From positions 16,933 to 80,932 of the forward strand of contig JAFSKL010000019.1 of assembly GCA_017448985.1 (NCBI GenBank): a DNA stretch of 64,000 bases, written 5' to 3'. Each line of letters opens with the position of its first letter. Within the stretch, counting starts at the first letter, position 1. The translations under genes and the position numbers were made by a program. The DNA comes from Paludibacteraceae bacterium. Lineage in GTDB: Bacteria; Bacteroidota; Bacteroidia; Bacteroidales; Paludibacteraceae. Positions 1-7,951 of this stretch are shown in pieces. Under the pieces are notes generated by a model. It searched no databases. It was given only the letters and a program-made list of their open reading frames with translations, and was not told the DNA's origin.

Positions 1-149
1 ATGAGTACTTCCGTCGTACATTGTGCAACGTCCTCGGCAACGACATCGAGAACGGCATGATCCCGTACACCGGTTACGAGAAAGCCCGCGTTCAACAGAT
101 GGTCGAAGACATCTGCTACAACAACGCAAAGAATTACTTCAAGTTCTAA
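1..149 (+). CDS. uxaC: Uronate isomerase, C-terminal end only (gene enters from the left)
   Basis: The reading frame runs from the window edge (first full codon at base 3) to a TAA at 147-149 and gives 48 residues. The end contains [16 protein letters not shown] and stops in NYFKF, which matches the C-terminus of uronate isomerases, enzymes that interconvert glucuronate/fructuronate and galacturonate/tagaturonate. The identity rests on a short tail, but the kdgK, kdgA and hexuronate transporter genes 2.7-6.2 kb downstream belong to the same pathway. The start and catalytic domain lie outside the window. Confidence 0.8.
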   Translation, partial: EYFRRTLCNVLGNDIENGMIPYTGYEKARVQQMVEDICYNNAKNYFKF

Positions 150-160
150 TAGATTTCACA

Positions 161-192
161 CCCGCTTGCCTCTAATAGTGGAGGTAAGCGGG
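161..192 (+). terminator. Hairpin after uxaC, probable terminator
   Basis: A 12-base arm (CCCGCTTGCCTC) pairs with GAGGTAAGCGGG around an 8-base loop, one mismatch, 11 bases after the uxaC stop. No strong T-run follows, so it may be a weak terminator or an RNA-stabilising hairpin. Confidence 0.5.
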
Positions 193-284
193 GAGTGATT
201 AACGTGTAGATTTTGCACGTTATGTAAAGGAAATCTCGGTTGTCGCATATTTTGCGAGTACCAAGAAGAACAAATTCTTGCCAT

Positions 285-299
285 GTGCAAATTTTGCAC
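285..299. promoter_or_regulatory. Perfect 15-bp palindrome before the RhuM-Fic gene
   Basis: GTGCAAATTTTGCAC has 7-base arms around one central base and lies 23 bases before the chosen start at 323. A related half site (ATTTTGCACGTT) occurs near 213. The placement fits an operator, possibly for autoregulation, but no protein can be assigned. Confidence 0.4.
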
Positions 300-322
300 T
301 ACCCAAGAAAGAATGGAATAGA

Positions 323-1333
323 ATGGACGAGAAACCTATTGAAAATAGAGGCGAAATTATCATCTATCGTGCGGAAGACAACACGGTCCAACTCGATGTG
401 CGCATGGAGAACGAAACCGTGTGGTTGACAGCCTCGCAAATGGCACATTTATTTGGCAGAGATGTCAAAACCATACGTAAGCACATCAATAATGCTTTAC
501 GTGAAGAACTGGCAGATGAAGTGGTAGGCGCAAAATTTGCGTCCACCACTCAACATGGAGCGATGGAAGGTAAAACTCAAACCAACGAGGTGATGTTTTA
601 TAACTTGGAAATGATCACTTCTATTGGCTTTAGAGTAAAGAGTAAAAGAGGTATTCAATTCCGTAAATGGGCTAATAAGATTCTTAAAGATTACCTCGTT
701 AAAGGCTACGCCATCAATGAGAAGATTCGTCGTGAGCAGTTGTCGGATCTGCGGCAGTTGGTTCAGATTGTAGGACGCACGGTACAAAGCAAAGCGGTAG
801 AGAGTGAAGATGAGACTCAGGCTATTTTTGATGTGGTTTTGGATTATACGTACGCGTTGGACACGCTCGATAATTATGATTACGAGCGTTTGACGGTCAA
901 AGAGACGACACCCGAAGAGCGCTTCCATGCCACATACGAGAATGCAATGCAGACGATTAGTGCGTTGCGTGAGAAATTCGGCGGTAGTACTTTGTTTGGC
1001 AACGAAAAAGATGATTCATTCAAAAGCAGTATAGGTCAGATTTATCAGACTTTCGGAGGAACGGATTTATATCCGAGTGTGGAGGAGAAAGCAGCCATGT
1101 TGCTGTATTTAGTGACCAAGAACCACTCATTCTCTGACGGCAATAAACGTATAGCAGCTACGTTGTTCCTGTGGTTCCTAAACAATAACGGCATTCTATA
1201 CCGCGAGGATGGCACCAAGCGTTTGGCGGATAACACCCTTGTCGCCTTAACCCTCATGATTGCCGAGAGCCGCACAGAAGAAAAAGACACCATGGTCAAA
1301 GTAGTGGTGAATTTAATAAACCAGAAGAACTAA
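323..1333 (+). CDS. RhuM-type N-terminal domain fused to a Fic/Doc domain
   Basis: 336 residues from the ATG at 323. A start 45 bases upstream (278) is open, but those residues overlap the palindrome and look non-coding. Residues about 5-125 match the RhuM virulence-protein family (VWLTASQMAHLFGRD, then FYNLEMITSIGFRVKSKRG). The C-terminal third has a Fic-type catalytic loop, HSFSDGNKR, with the histidine, acidic residue, glycine and asparagine in place. Fic enzymes usually transfer AMP or another nucleotide part to proteins; Doc-type members act as toxins. No separate antitoxin gene is seen, so the RhuM part may control the Fic part or bind DNA. The gene stands between uxaC and kdgK and does not belong to uronate metabolism. 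Confidence 0.8.
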   Translation: MDEKPIENRGEIIIYRAEDNTVQLDVRMENETVWLTASQMAHLFGRDVKTIRKHINNALREELADEVVGAKFASTTQHGAMEGKTQTNEVMFYNLEMITSIGFRVKSKRGIQFRKWANKILKDYLVKGYAINEKIRREQLSDLRQLVQIVGRTVQSKAVESEDETQAIFDVVLDYTYALDTLDNYDYERLTVKETTPEERFHATYENAMQTISALREKFGGSTLFGNEKDDSFKSSIGQIYQTFGGTDLYPSVEEKAAMLLYLVTKNHSFSDGNKRIAATLFLWFLNNNGILYREDGTKRLADNTLVALTLMIAESRTEEKDTMVKVVVNLINQKN

Positions 1334-1356
1334 AACTATAAAAACAACACTCGATA

Positions 1357-2277
1357 ATGAGAAAACTATATTCAATATTGAGAGGATTTTTTGCAATAAT
1401 AGGCATTTTGTCTTCTGTGGCAATAATACTATTCTGGGCAAAAAAGGATGACTTTACTATTTCTGTTGATAGTTTGTATAGTCTGTACGAGCAACGCGTA
1501 GACACTCTTCGTGCGGCTGGAAGTTTCGAACCGGACACAGCAAACTTCTCATTTACTATCATTCAAGACACTTTGCAAGCAAAGAAAATCAAAGAATATT
1601 TCTGTTTGGACACTCTTTATTCAGGGTCCGATGACACTTGGACAAAAGCGCTCGCAATTGGCAATTTTGTTGCAACCAATATTCCTCACGCTAATCAGAC
1701 TAAATGGCCCGAACAAAAGAATGCTATCGGTCTTTGGGAATACACTAGGGATGTAGAGCCGGCTTTCAATTGTCGCTTGCATAGTATTCTGATGTTTGAG
1801 TTGTTGTTAGCAGCCGATATTCCTGCACGTTTTGTAACTTGTTTGCCGCAAGATAAAGATGATAACGATTGTCATGTCGTCAATGAAGTTTGGCTCCCCG
1901 AAAAGCAAAAATGGGTCATGTTAGATACCGATATGGGAGGACATTATGTGACGGACAAACAAGGTAATCTGCTGTCTTTGAGAGAGATAAGAGAACACTA
2001 TGTAGGTGGAAAGAAAATGCTTATGTATCCCGAGTTTAAGAACGGCAGCAACAAGATAAATTATTACTACGCTTATTTGGCGAAGGATACCTATTGGTTC
2101 CAATGTTGGGGAACAATGTCCTATTTTCAAGAAGAATGGAATAAAGAAGATGTTGTCCGCAATAGTTATATTGTCCTTGTCCCGAAAGGCTTTGAACCGT
2201 TTAACATCGGAGGAGGCAACACTATTACGACAAACGCAGATCTCTTCTGGTCAGAGCCTAAAATATTGCTGAAATAA
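1357..2277 (+). CDS. Membrane-anchored transglutaminase-like (papain-fold) protein
   Basis: 306 residues. A basic start and hydrophobic stretch (residues about 8-27) form a signal anchor, so the domain should lie outside the inner membrane. The transglutaminase-like triad is visible: cysteine in FNCRLHS (about residue 140), histidine in CHVVNEVW and aspartate in MLDTDMG. Members of this superfamily are proteases, amidases or protein cross-linkers; the substrate cannot be told here. The gene follows the RhuM-Fic gene by 23 bases and appears richer in A+T than the kdg genes, consistent with an accessory origin. Confident for the superfamily, not for the activity. Confidence 0.7.
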   Translation: MRKLYSILRGFFAIIGILSSVAIILFWAKKDDFTISVDSLYSLYEQRVDTLRAAGSFEPDTANFSFTIIQDTLQAKKIKEYFCLDTLYSGSDDTWTKALAIGNFVATNIPHANQTKWPEQKNAIGLWEYTRDVEPAFNCRLHSILMFELLLAADIPARFVTCLPQDKDDNDCHVVNEVWLPEKQKWVMLDTDMGGHYVTDKQGNLLSLREIREHYVGGKKMLMYPEFKNGSNKINYYYAYLAKDTYWFQCWGTMSYFQEEWNKEDVVRNSYIVLVPKGFEPFNIGGGNTITTNADLFWSEPKILLK

Positions 2278-2287
2278 TGTACATTAA

Positions 2288-2635
2288 ATGAAAGCGAAGT
2301 GGGTGAATATTGTGGATAGTTTGCAGGGGAAGGTAGATGAGAGACACTATGCACGGCGGATTCCGGGAAATGGGGAATACGGGGCGGTGTGTGCGAAGCC
2401 GGAGTTGAGCAAGAAGACAAAGAAAGCAAAAGCGGAGCACCCGACGGCAAAAGCCTTTGCGGAACTGATGACGGAGACAAAGGCAATCATGCATGATCCG
2501 GAGCGCAAGGCGGAATGGCAGGCACGATATGAGGAGGCACTAAAGAAAGCAAGGAAATATAACAAGCCTATACAAGGACGGCTGTACGATTATATCAAGC
2601 ATGAGTTGAGTGAAGAGCGTAAGGGTAAAGGATAA
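2288..2635 (+). CDS. Hypothetical protein, basic, 115 residues
   Basis: Not assigned to a family. The protein is rich in Lys, Glu and Ala, has no signal peptide or membrane segment, and its second half (ERKAEWQARYEEALKKARKY) should be helical. It starts 10 bases after the transglutaminase-like gene and so is probably co-transcribed. Its charge pattern suggests a small nucleic-acid- or protein-binding protein, but nothing in the sequence proves a function. Confidence 0.5.
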   Translation: MKAKWVNIVDSLQGKVDERHYARRIPGNGEYGAVCAKPELSKKTKKAKAEHPTAKAFAELMTETKAIMHDPERKAEWQARYEEALKKARKYNKPIQGRLYDYIKHELSEERKGKG

Positions 2636-2636
2636 A

Positions 2637-2675
2637 GGACGGCCTGCGGCCTACAGGACGCGGCAAGCCGCTACA
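2637..2675. repeat. Two tandem 19-20-bp hairpin units
   Basis: Two adjacent units begin GGACG and end CTACA, and each holds a small GC stem (GGCCtgcGGCC; GCGGCaaGCCGC). They begin inside the stop region of the preceding gene. Intergenic repeat of unknown role. Confidence 0.5.
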
Positions 2676-2736
2676 GGGGAAAGTGAAAGGATGAAAGCAG
2701 GGTATTCTCCCGTAGATGTCAGGGTGACGTCATATT

Positions 2737-2816
2737 GAGCACCCGATGAGCATCCGATGAGCACCCGATGAGCATCCGATGGAGACAGGTGGAAGACAGG
2801 TGGAAGACAGGTGGAG
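2737..2816. repeat. Two consecutive 11-bp tandem repeat arrays
   Basis: GAGCAYCCGAT occurs four times in a row (2737-2780), followed after 3 bases by three copies of GACAGGTGGAR (2784-2816). Both arrays have the same 11-base period with unrelated units. This is part of a 272-base gap before kdgK; the rest of the gap holds the preceding hairpin units, a palindrome and an A+T-rich stretch without a recognised promoter. Confidence 0.7.
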
Positions 2817-2819
2817 ATA

Positions 2820-2836
2820 TGTCGGAAATTCCGACA
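2820..2836. promoter_or_regulatory. 17-bp perfect palindrome upstream of kdgK
   Basis: TGTCGGAAATTCCGACA is a perfect palindrome around one base, directly after the 11-bp arrays and 71 bases before kdgK. The near-zero loop argues against a terminator and for a protein binding site, possibly a uronate regulator. No regulator gene is in the window. Confidence 0.4.
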
Positions 2837-2907
2837 AACCACTTGAAAGAGAAAACAAATAGCAATTAATAATTAACACAAATATAAATCATTAAAATTT
2901 TAGATCT

Positions 2908-3933
2908 ATGGCTAAAATTATTACGTTGGGTGAGATTATGCTCCGCCTGAGTCCGGAAGGACAAGACCGTTTCATTCAATCCGATCATTTCCGTATCATC
3001 CCGGGTGGCGGAGAGGCAAACGTGGCTATCTCGTGCGCTAACTACGGTCACGAGGCGTATTTGGTAACGAAACTGCCGAAGCATGAGATCGGTCAGATTG
3101 CCGTGAATGCGCTTCGTCGGTATGGCGTGAAAGACGATTACATCGTTCGTGGCGGCGACCGTATCGGTCTGTATTACTGCGAGACAGGTGCTTCGATGCG
3201 TCCGTCGAAGGTTATTTATGACCGTGCTCACAGCGCTATCGCTGAGGCTGATCCGAAGGACTTTGACTTCGACAAGATCATGGAAGGCGCAGCATGGTTC
3301 CACTGGAGCGGTATCACTCCGGCTATCTCGGACAAGGCTGCTGAGATCACGAAGCTCGCTTGCGAGGCTGCAAAACGTCACGGCGTTTGCGTGAGTGTGG
3401 ACCTCAACTTCCGTAAGAAACTGTGGACCAGCGAGAAAGCTATCTCGATCATGCGTCCGTTGATGAAGTATGTCGATGTATGTATCGGTAACGAGGAAGA
3501 CGCAGAGCTCTGTCTCGGCTTCAAGCCCGATGCAGATGTAGAAGGCGGCGAGACCAACGCTGAGGGCTACAAGGGCATCTTCGAGCAGATGATGAAAGAG
3601 TTCGGCTTCAAGTATGTTGTTTCGACGCTTCGTGAGAGCTACAGCGCGACGTTCAACGGCTGGAAGGCTATGATCTACAACGGCAAGGAGTTCTATCAGA
3701 GCAAACGCTATGAGATTAACCCGATCATCGACCGCGTAGGTGGTGGTGACTCGTTCTCCGGCGGTCTGATTCACGGAATGCTCAAGTATCCGGGCGACCA
3801 AGGTGCAGCTCTTGAGTTCGCTGTGGCTGCGAGTGCATTGAAGCACACGATTAATGGCGACTTCAACCTTGTCAGCGAGGATGAGGTATTGAGCCTCGCA
3901 GGTGGTAACGCGAATGGGCGAGTACAAAGATAA
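2908..3933 (+). CDS. kdgK: 2-dehydro-3-deoxygluconokinase (KDG kinase)
   Basis: 341 residues, full length for a PfkB-family sugar kinase. It phosphorylates 2-keto-3-deoxygluconate to KDPG with ATP in the cytoplasm. The N-terminal PfkB signature GGGEANVA is at about residues 33-40 and the second signature, with catalytic Asp and anion hole (DRVGGGDSFSGG), is at about residue 275. KDG specificity rather than fructokinase is inferred from the following KDPG aldolase and hexuronate transporter genes. The ATG at 2908 follows an A+T-rich leader; no other start fits. Confidence 0.9.
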   Translation: MAKIITLGEIMLRLSPEGQDRFIQSDHFRIIPGGGEANVAISCANYGHEAYLVTKLPKHEIGQIAVNALRRYGVKDDYIVRGGDRIGLYYCETGASMRPSKVIYDRAHSAIAEADPKDFDFDKIMEGAAWFHWSGITPAISDKAAEITKLACEAAKRHGVCVSVDLNFRKKLWTSEKAISIMRPLMKYVDVCIGNEEDAELCLGFKPDADVEGGETNAEGYKGIFEQMMKEFGFKYVVSTLRESYSATFNGWKAMIYNGKEFYQSKRYEINPIIDRVGGGDSFSGGLIHGMLKYPGDQGAALEFAVAASALKHTINGDFNLVSEDEVLSLAGGNANGRVQR

Positions 3934-3965
3934 TAACCCCTCCCAACCTCCCCTCAAGGGAGGCG
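3930..3965. repeat. GC-rich inverted repeat, left copy
   Basis: Starting at the kdgK stop, this segment has CCCCTCCCAACC followed by a small hairpin (CCTCCC ctcaa GGGAGG). A related copy in the opposite orientation lies at 4014-4048, so the pair frames the kdgK-kdgA gap. Either copy could fold as a hairpin in RNA; a dispersed intergenic repeat is the likelier explanation. Confidence 0.55.
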
Positions 3966-4013
3966 AAAGAATCGACTGAAATTAATAATACTATACCCCT
4001 GCACCCTCGCAGG

Positions 4014-4048
4014 TTCATCCCCCTTGAGGGGGGAACGAGGGGGGTTAA
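4014..4048. repeat. GC-rich inverted repeat, right copy
   Basis: CCCCCTTGAGGGGGG followed by AACGAGGGGGGTTAA is close to the reverse complement of 3930-3965 and ends one base before the kdgA start codon, so it supplies the whole ribosome-binding region of that gene. Confidence 0.55.
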
Positions 4049-4717
4049 ATGGCAAAGTTTGATAAGTTTCAGGTGATGGCCAAGATTAAGGCCGCTCCTA
4101 TGGTTCCTGTGTTCTACCACAAGGATGTGGAGGTTTGCAAGAACGTGATTAAGGCTTGTTACGAAGGCGGCGTGCGTGCTTTCGAGTTCACCAACCGTGG
4201 CGATTTTGCACACGAGGTGTTTGGCGAACTGAGCAAGTGGGTGGGTGTTGAGTGTCCGGAACTGGCACTCGGTATCGGTAGCGTAGTAGATGCTCCGACA
4301 GCAGCGCTGTACTTGCAGTTAGGTGCGAACTTCGTTGTGGGTCCGTTGTTCAACAAGGATATCGCGGTTGTCTGCAACCGTCGTTGCGTGACCTATTGTC
4401 CGGGTTGCCTGACTCCGAGTGAGATCGGTGCAGCACAGGAAGTAGGCTGTGACTTTACGAAGGTCTTCCCGGGCGATGTGGTTGGTCCGAATCTCGTGAA
4501 AGGTCTGATGGCTCCGATGCCGTGGTCGAAGATCATGGTTACCGGTGGTGTAGCTCCCGAGAAAGAGAACCTGGAGAAATGGTTCGCAGCAGGTGTTTAC
4601 TGCGTGGGTATGGGCAGCAAGCTCTTCCCATCCGACAAAGTAAAAGCCGGCGACTGGGCTTATGTTACGGCAAAATGCCAAGAATGCTTCGATATTATTT
4701 CCGCGTGCCGGAAATAA
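4049..4717 (+). CDS. kdgA: KDPG / 4-hydroxy-2-oxoglutarate aldolase
   Basis: 222 residues. It cleaves KDPG to pyruvate and glyceraldehyde 3-phosphate, the step after KdgK, as a class I (Schiff-base) aldolase. The catalytic glutamate is in AFEFTNRG (about residue 47), the Schiff-base lysine in DFTKVFPG (about residue 137), and the phosphate-binding glycines in VTGGV. Length is typical of the family with a short extension. The start codon sits directly on the right copy of an inverted repeat, so translation signals are unusual. Also known as eda in other genomes. Confidence 0.9.
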   Translation: MAKFDKFQVMAKIKAAPMVPVFYHKDVEVCKNVIKACYEGGVRAFEFTNRGDFAHEVFGELSKWVGVECPELALGIGSVVDAPTAALYLQLGANFVVGPLFNKDIAVVCNRRCVTYCPGCLTPSEIGAAQEVGCDFTKVFPGDVVGPNLVKGLMAPMPWSKIMVTGGVAPEKENLEKWFAAGVYCVGMGSKLFPSDKVKAGDWAYVTAKCQECFDIISACRK

Positions 4718-4722
4718 TATCA

Positions 4723-4750
4723 ATTGAAAATTGAAAATTGAAAATTGAAA
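4723..4750. repeat. Four exact 7-bp tandem repeats before the hexuronate transporter
   Basis: ATTGAAA is repeated four times without error in the 37-base gap between kdgA and the transporter, ending 4 bases before its ATG. Changes in copy number would alter the ribosome-binding region. Confidence 0.85.
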
Positions 4751-4754
4751 AATT

Positions 4755-6197
4755 ATGAGTGACATTAAGAAAGCGGTCATGACCAACTGGCGTTGGGTCA
4801 TGTGTGCGATGCTTTTCTTCGCCACCACGGTCAACTATATGGACCGCCAAGTGCTGTCGTTGACCTTTAAAGAGTTTATTCAACCCGAGTTCCACTGGAC
4901 CGATTCCGACTACGGAACGATCACCGGTGTGTTCTCGATTGCCTACGCTATCTTCTGCCTATTTGCCGGTAAGTTCATCGACTGGATGGGCACAAAGAAA
5001 GGCTACCTGATTGCCATCATCGTTTGGTCGTTAGGTGCCGTGATGCACGCAGGCTGCGGATGGGTGACCGAACAAATCGTGGGTGTGGCTGACAAAGCCG
5101 CTTTGTTAGAAGCGACAGGTGCGATAGTGAGTACCATCTCGATGGTGAGTGTGTGGCTGTTCCTTGTCTGCCGGTTGATTCTCGGACTTGGCGAGGCGGG
5201 TAACTTCCCTGCTGCCATCAAGGTGACGGCGGAGTACTTCCCGAAGAAAGACCGTGCTTTTGCCACGGCGCTCTTCAACGCAGGTGCATCGGTCGGTGCG
5301 CTGGCTGCTCCGGCTACTATTCCTCTGCTGGCCAAGAGCCTCGGCTGGGAATGGGCGTTCATCATCATCGGTGCGCTCGGTTTCATCTGGGCAGGTATCT
5401 GGATCTTTGTCTATGACAAACCGACAGAGAGCAAGCATGTGAACGAGGCGGAACTCGAGTATATTCATCAGGACGAGAAAGATGCTCTCAAAGAAGAAGC
5501 CAAAGAAGAAAAACAAATGTCCTTCGCAGAGGCTTTCAAGCACAAACAGACTTGGTCGTTTGCGTTCGGTAAGTTCATGACCGACGGCGTTTGGTGGTTC
5601 TTCTTGTTCTGGGCACCGGCGTATTTCCAGGACCAGTTCGGTATCAAAGCTTCTGACCCGCAAGGTATCGCGCTCATTTTCACGCTCTATGCGATTGTGA
5701 CAGTGGTATCGCTGTTTGGCGGTTATCTGCCGAAGATCTTCGTGGAGAAGAAAGGTATGGAGCCGTACGCCGGTCGAATGCGTGCGATGTTGATTTTCGC
5801 GTTCTTCCCGATCTTTGCATTGTTTGCTCAACCGCTTGGCGGTGTCTATGGCCCATGGGCAGTAGCCATCATCATCGGTATCGTGGGTGCAGCTCATCAG
5901 AGCTGGAGTGCGAACATCTTCTCCACCACGGGCGACATGTTCCCTAAATCGGCTGTAGCCACCATCACCGGAATCGGAGCGATGGCCGGCGGTGTAGGAT
6001 CCTTCCTCATCAACAAAGGTTCGGGTATGCTGTTTGACCATGCCGCAGGATTAGGCGATGCTTTCCAATTCATGGGCTTTAGCGGCAAACCCGCAGGTTA
6101 TATGATCATCTTCTGCATCTGCGCCGTGGCTTACCTGATCGGCTGGAGCGTAATGAAAACCCTTGTACCGAAATACCAACCGGTAATCGTGAAATAA
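4755..6197 (+). CDS. exuT: Hexuronate-type MFS transporter
   Basis: 480 residues with about 12 hydrophobic segments and a cytoplasmic charged loop near residues 215-260 (EEAKEEKQ region). The N-terminal FFATTVNYMDRQVL motif is characteristic of the anion:cation symporter branch of the major facilitator superfamily that includes ExuT. It should import glucuronate/galacturonate by proton symport across the inner membrane. Neighbouring kdgK and kdgA and the upstream uxaC support the substrate. The gene symbol is by family and context; related carriers for other sugar acids cannot be excluded. Confidence 0.8.
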   Translation: MSDIKKAVMTNWRWVMCAMLFFATTVNYMDRQVLSLTFKEFIQPEFHWTDSDYGTITGVFSIAYAIFCLFAGKFIDWMGTKKGYLIAIIVWSLGAVMHAGCGWVTEQIVGVADKAALLEATGAIVSTISMVSVWLFLVCRLILGLGEAGNFPAAIKVTAEYFPKKDRAFATALFNAGASVGALAAPATIPLLAKSLGWEWAFIIIGALGFIWAGIWIFVYDKPTESKHVNEAELEYIHQDEKDALKEEAKEEKQMSFAEAFKHKQTWSFAFGKFMTDGVWWFFLFWAPAYFQDQFGIKASDPQGIALIFTLYAIVTVVSLFGGYLPKIFVEKKGMEPYAGRMRAMLIFAFFPIFALFAQPLGGVYGPWAVAIIIGIVGAAHQSWSANIFSTTGDMFPKSAVATITGIGAMAGGVGSFLINKGSGMLFDHAAGLGDAFQFMGFSGKPAGYMIIFCICAVAYLIGWSVMKTLVPKYQPVIVK

Positions 6198-7886
6198 ATG
6201 AAACGATGTCTATTTCTCATGGCGGGCCTTGTGTCCGCCATGGTCGTTTGGTCGGCAGGCATCAATTATGACGGCACTAACTTGGAACTGAACACCGAGT
6301 TCACTCGTACCGAATGCGGCACGGCGTACAAGAAAGTGATCAAAGAGGTCAGTGGTCTGGCGTGTAGCCGTCAGACGCCCGGTTATCTCTGGGCGCATGG
6401 CGACGAGGATGTGGATGATAACCGCAAGATAGTGGCTATTTCTCCCGCCGGCGATTTGGCTATGACCGTCATGATTAACACGAAAGGCTCCGACCGTGAC
6501 GACTGGGAAGACATAGCCACGGGCGTCTATGACGGCAAGAACTATGTGTTCATCGGTGCGATCGGCGATAACGACTGTACGTATAAAGACCAGTATTACA
6601 TCTACTATTTCGAAGAACCCGCCATCACGTCCGGTACCATCACCGTGGAAGCGCAAGCCATCCGTTTCGGTTATCCCGACGGCAAAGCCTATAACACGGA
6701 AACGCTGCTATACGACAACATTGAGCAGGTGTTCTATATCGCCAACAAAGTGGAAGACAGCGCCTGTTCGCTTTATAGCCTACCCTTCCGCACGGACTAC
6801 AACGGTTTGCAGCAACTGACGCATGTGTGTGCGCTGGGTAACGGGGAGAACTTCCACACGCTGACCGGCGGAGATATCACGCCTGACGGACAATGGATGG
6901 CCATCAAGAACGAGAAATATCTCCTTCTGTGGGCTCGTCAGGACAATGAGAGCCTCAGCGTGACGGTGAAACGCAAGCCGGTACAAGTGGCTGCGTACAA
7001 GAAAGAGGCGCAGGGCGAATCGATTGCCTGGCTCGATGCCAACACCTTCTACACCACCAGCGACCAGAAGAAAGATACTCCTATTTATAAATACGCGCGC
7101 ACGGGAAGTACACCGCCTGATGACCCGGACCCTGAACCGACGCCGGTGGATTCGACGCTCAAGGCGGTGAACGAAGTGATTCTATCCAACCACTACAGCG
7201 CCTATATCAATGAAGGCGAGACGGTGATTCGTGGCTGGTACTTGGCCGGAACAGAGAAACCGGACGTGCAGAGTTATCAACTCAGCGAAGGCGCCACATG
7301 GACGCAAGAAGGCGATGAAGTTACTATCACCGCCTTGGACGGTTCGAAAGCATTCTATACGCTCGACATCCAACCTGTGATGCCGGTTGCTTTTACCTCC
7401 GAAGAGATGGTTTTTGATGGTTCGGACGATGAGGCGGCATGGCTCAAGAGTGCGTACGGATGGGCGGACGACAAGAAATGGAAGTTCTCCAAGACCGATG
7501 ACGATTTTAGTCGTGAGATAGCCGGCAAGACGCATATCGAGCTCTTTTTGCCTGCTTGCGACACGGTTGTGCTCAAGTCGATGAGCAAAGAGCGTGATGT
7601 GCGGTTCTATGTCAACGGCGTGCAGTTTGGCGAAAAGGTCAAACTCGCCGTAGCCGGCAATGCGTTAGCGGTACGACAGGGCGCGCCGTTCATGCTCACT
7701 GTCGCTTCCGCACAAAGTAGCGGTGACGGAGGTATAGCCGCTATCCGCATGGCTCGCGCTAAAACGACGGATATAGAAAGCATTCCGCATTCGGATGTCA
7801 GCATTCAGAAAGTGCTGAACGAAGGGACGCTGTATATCCTCGTAGATGACAAGCTATACGACGCTACCGGCAAGCGAATCCGATGA
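6198..7886 (+). CDS. Secreted beta-propeller protein with short C-terminal sorting-like tail
   Basis: 562 residues; the ATG abuts the transporter stop codon, so it is the last gene of the uronate run. A signal peptide (MKRCLFLMAGLVSAMVVWSA) is followed by a propeller-like region (about 25-300) with VSGLA, DWEDIA and GDN motifs typical of SdiA-regulated/esterase-like-phytase propellers. A Pro/Asp linker (PPDDPDPEPTP, about 315) leads to a second beta-rich module (about 390-525). The last 25 residues (ILVDDKLYDATGKRI) resemble those of the three giant proteins further on, suggesting shared sorting, perhaps type IX. The propeller may bind or process a uronic-acid glycan, but no catalytic site was identified. 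Confidence 0.6.
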   Translation: MKRCLFLMAGLVSAMVVWSAGINYDGTNLELNTEFTRTECGTAYKKVIKEVSGLACSRQTPGYLWAHGDEDVDDNRKIVAISPAGDLAMTVMINTKGSDRDDWEDIATGVYDGKNYVFIGAIGDNDCTYKDQYYIYYFEEPAITSGTITVEAQAIRFGYPDGKAYNTETLLYDNIEQVFYIANKVEDSACSLYSLPFRTDYNGLQQLTHVCALGNGENFHTLTGGDITPDGQWMAIKNEKYLLLWARQDNESLSVTVKRKPVQVAAYKKEAQGESIAWLDANTFYTTSDQKKDTPIYKYARTGSTPPDDPDPEPTPVDSTLKAVNEVILSNHYSAYINEGETVIRGWYLAGTEKPDVQSYQLSEGATWTQEGDEVTITALDGSKAFYTLDIQPVMPVAFTSEEMVFDGSDDEAAWLKSAYGWADDKKWKFSKTDDDFSREIAGKTHIELFLPACDTVVLKSMSKERDVRFYVNGVQFGEKVKLAVAGNALAVRQGAPFMLTVASAQSSGDGGIAAIRMARAKTTDIESIPHSDVSIQKVLNEGTLYILVDDKLYDATGKRIR

Positions 7887-7904
7887 TAAATCAGCAACAA
7901 AAAT

Positions 7905-7929
7905 GAAGGAGCCCGCAAAGGACTCCTTC
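7905..7929. terminator. Terminator between the converging uronate genes and pckA
   Basis: GAAGGAG pairs with CTCCTTC around an 11-base loop and is followed on the plus strand by TTTTCTTTT. It lies 19 bases after the plus-strand stop and 23 bases after the pckA stop; the flanking A's on the other side are weaker, so it mainly serves the plus strand. Confidence 0.65.
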
Positions 7930-7951
7930 TTTTCTTTTATACCTTCAACGA

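Noticed and set aside
2866-3957. Minus-strand open frame (363 codons) opposite kdgK
   Set aside because: Shadow of kdgK, whose PfkB signatures are unmistakable.
5106-6041. Minus-strand open frame (311 codons) opposite the MFS transporter
   Set aside because: Highly charged, without domains, fully inside a clear transporter gene.
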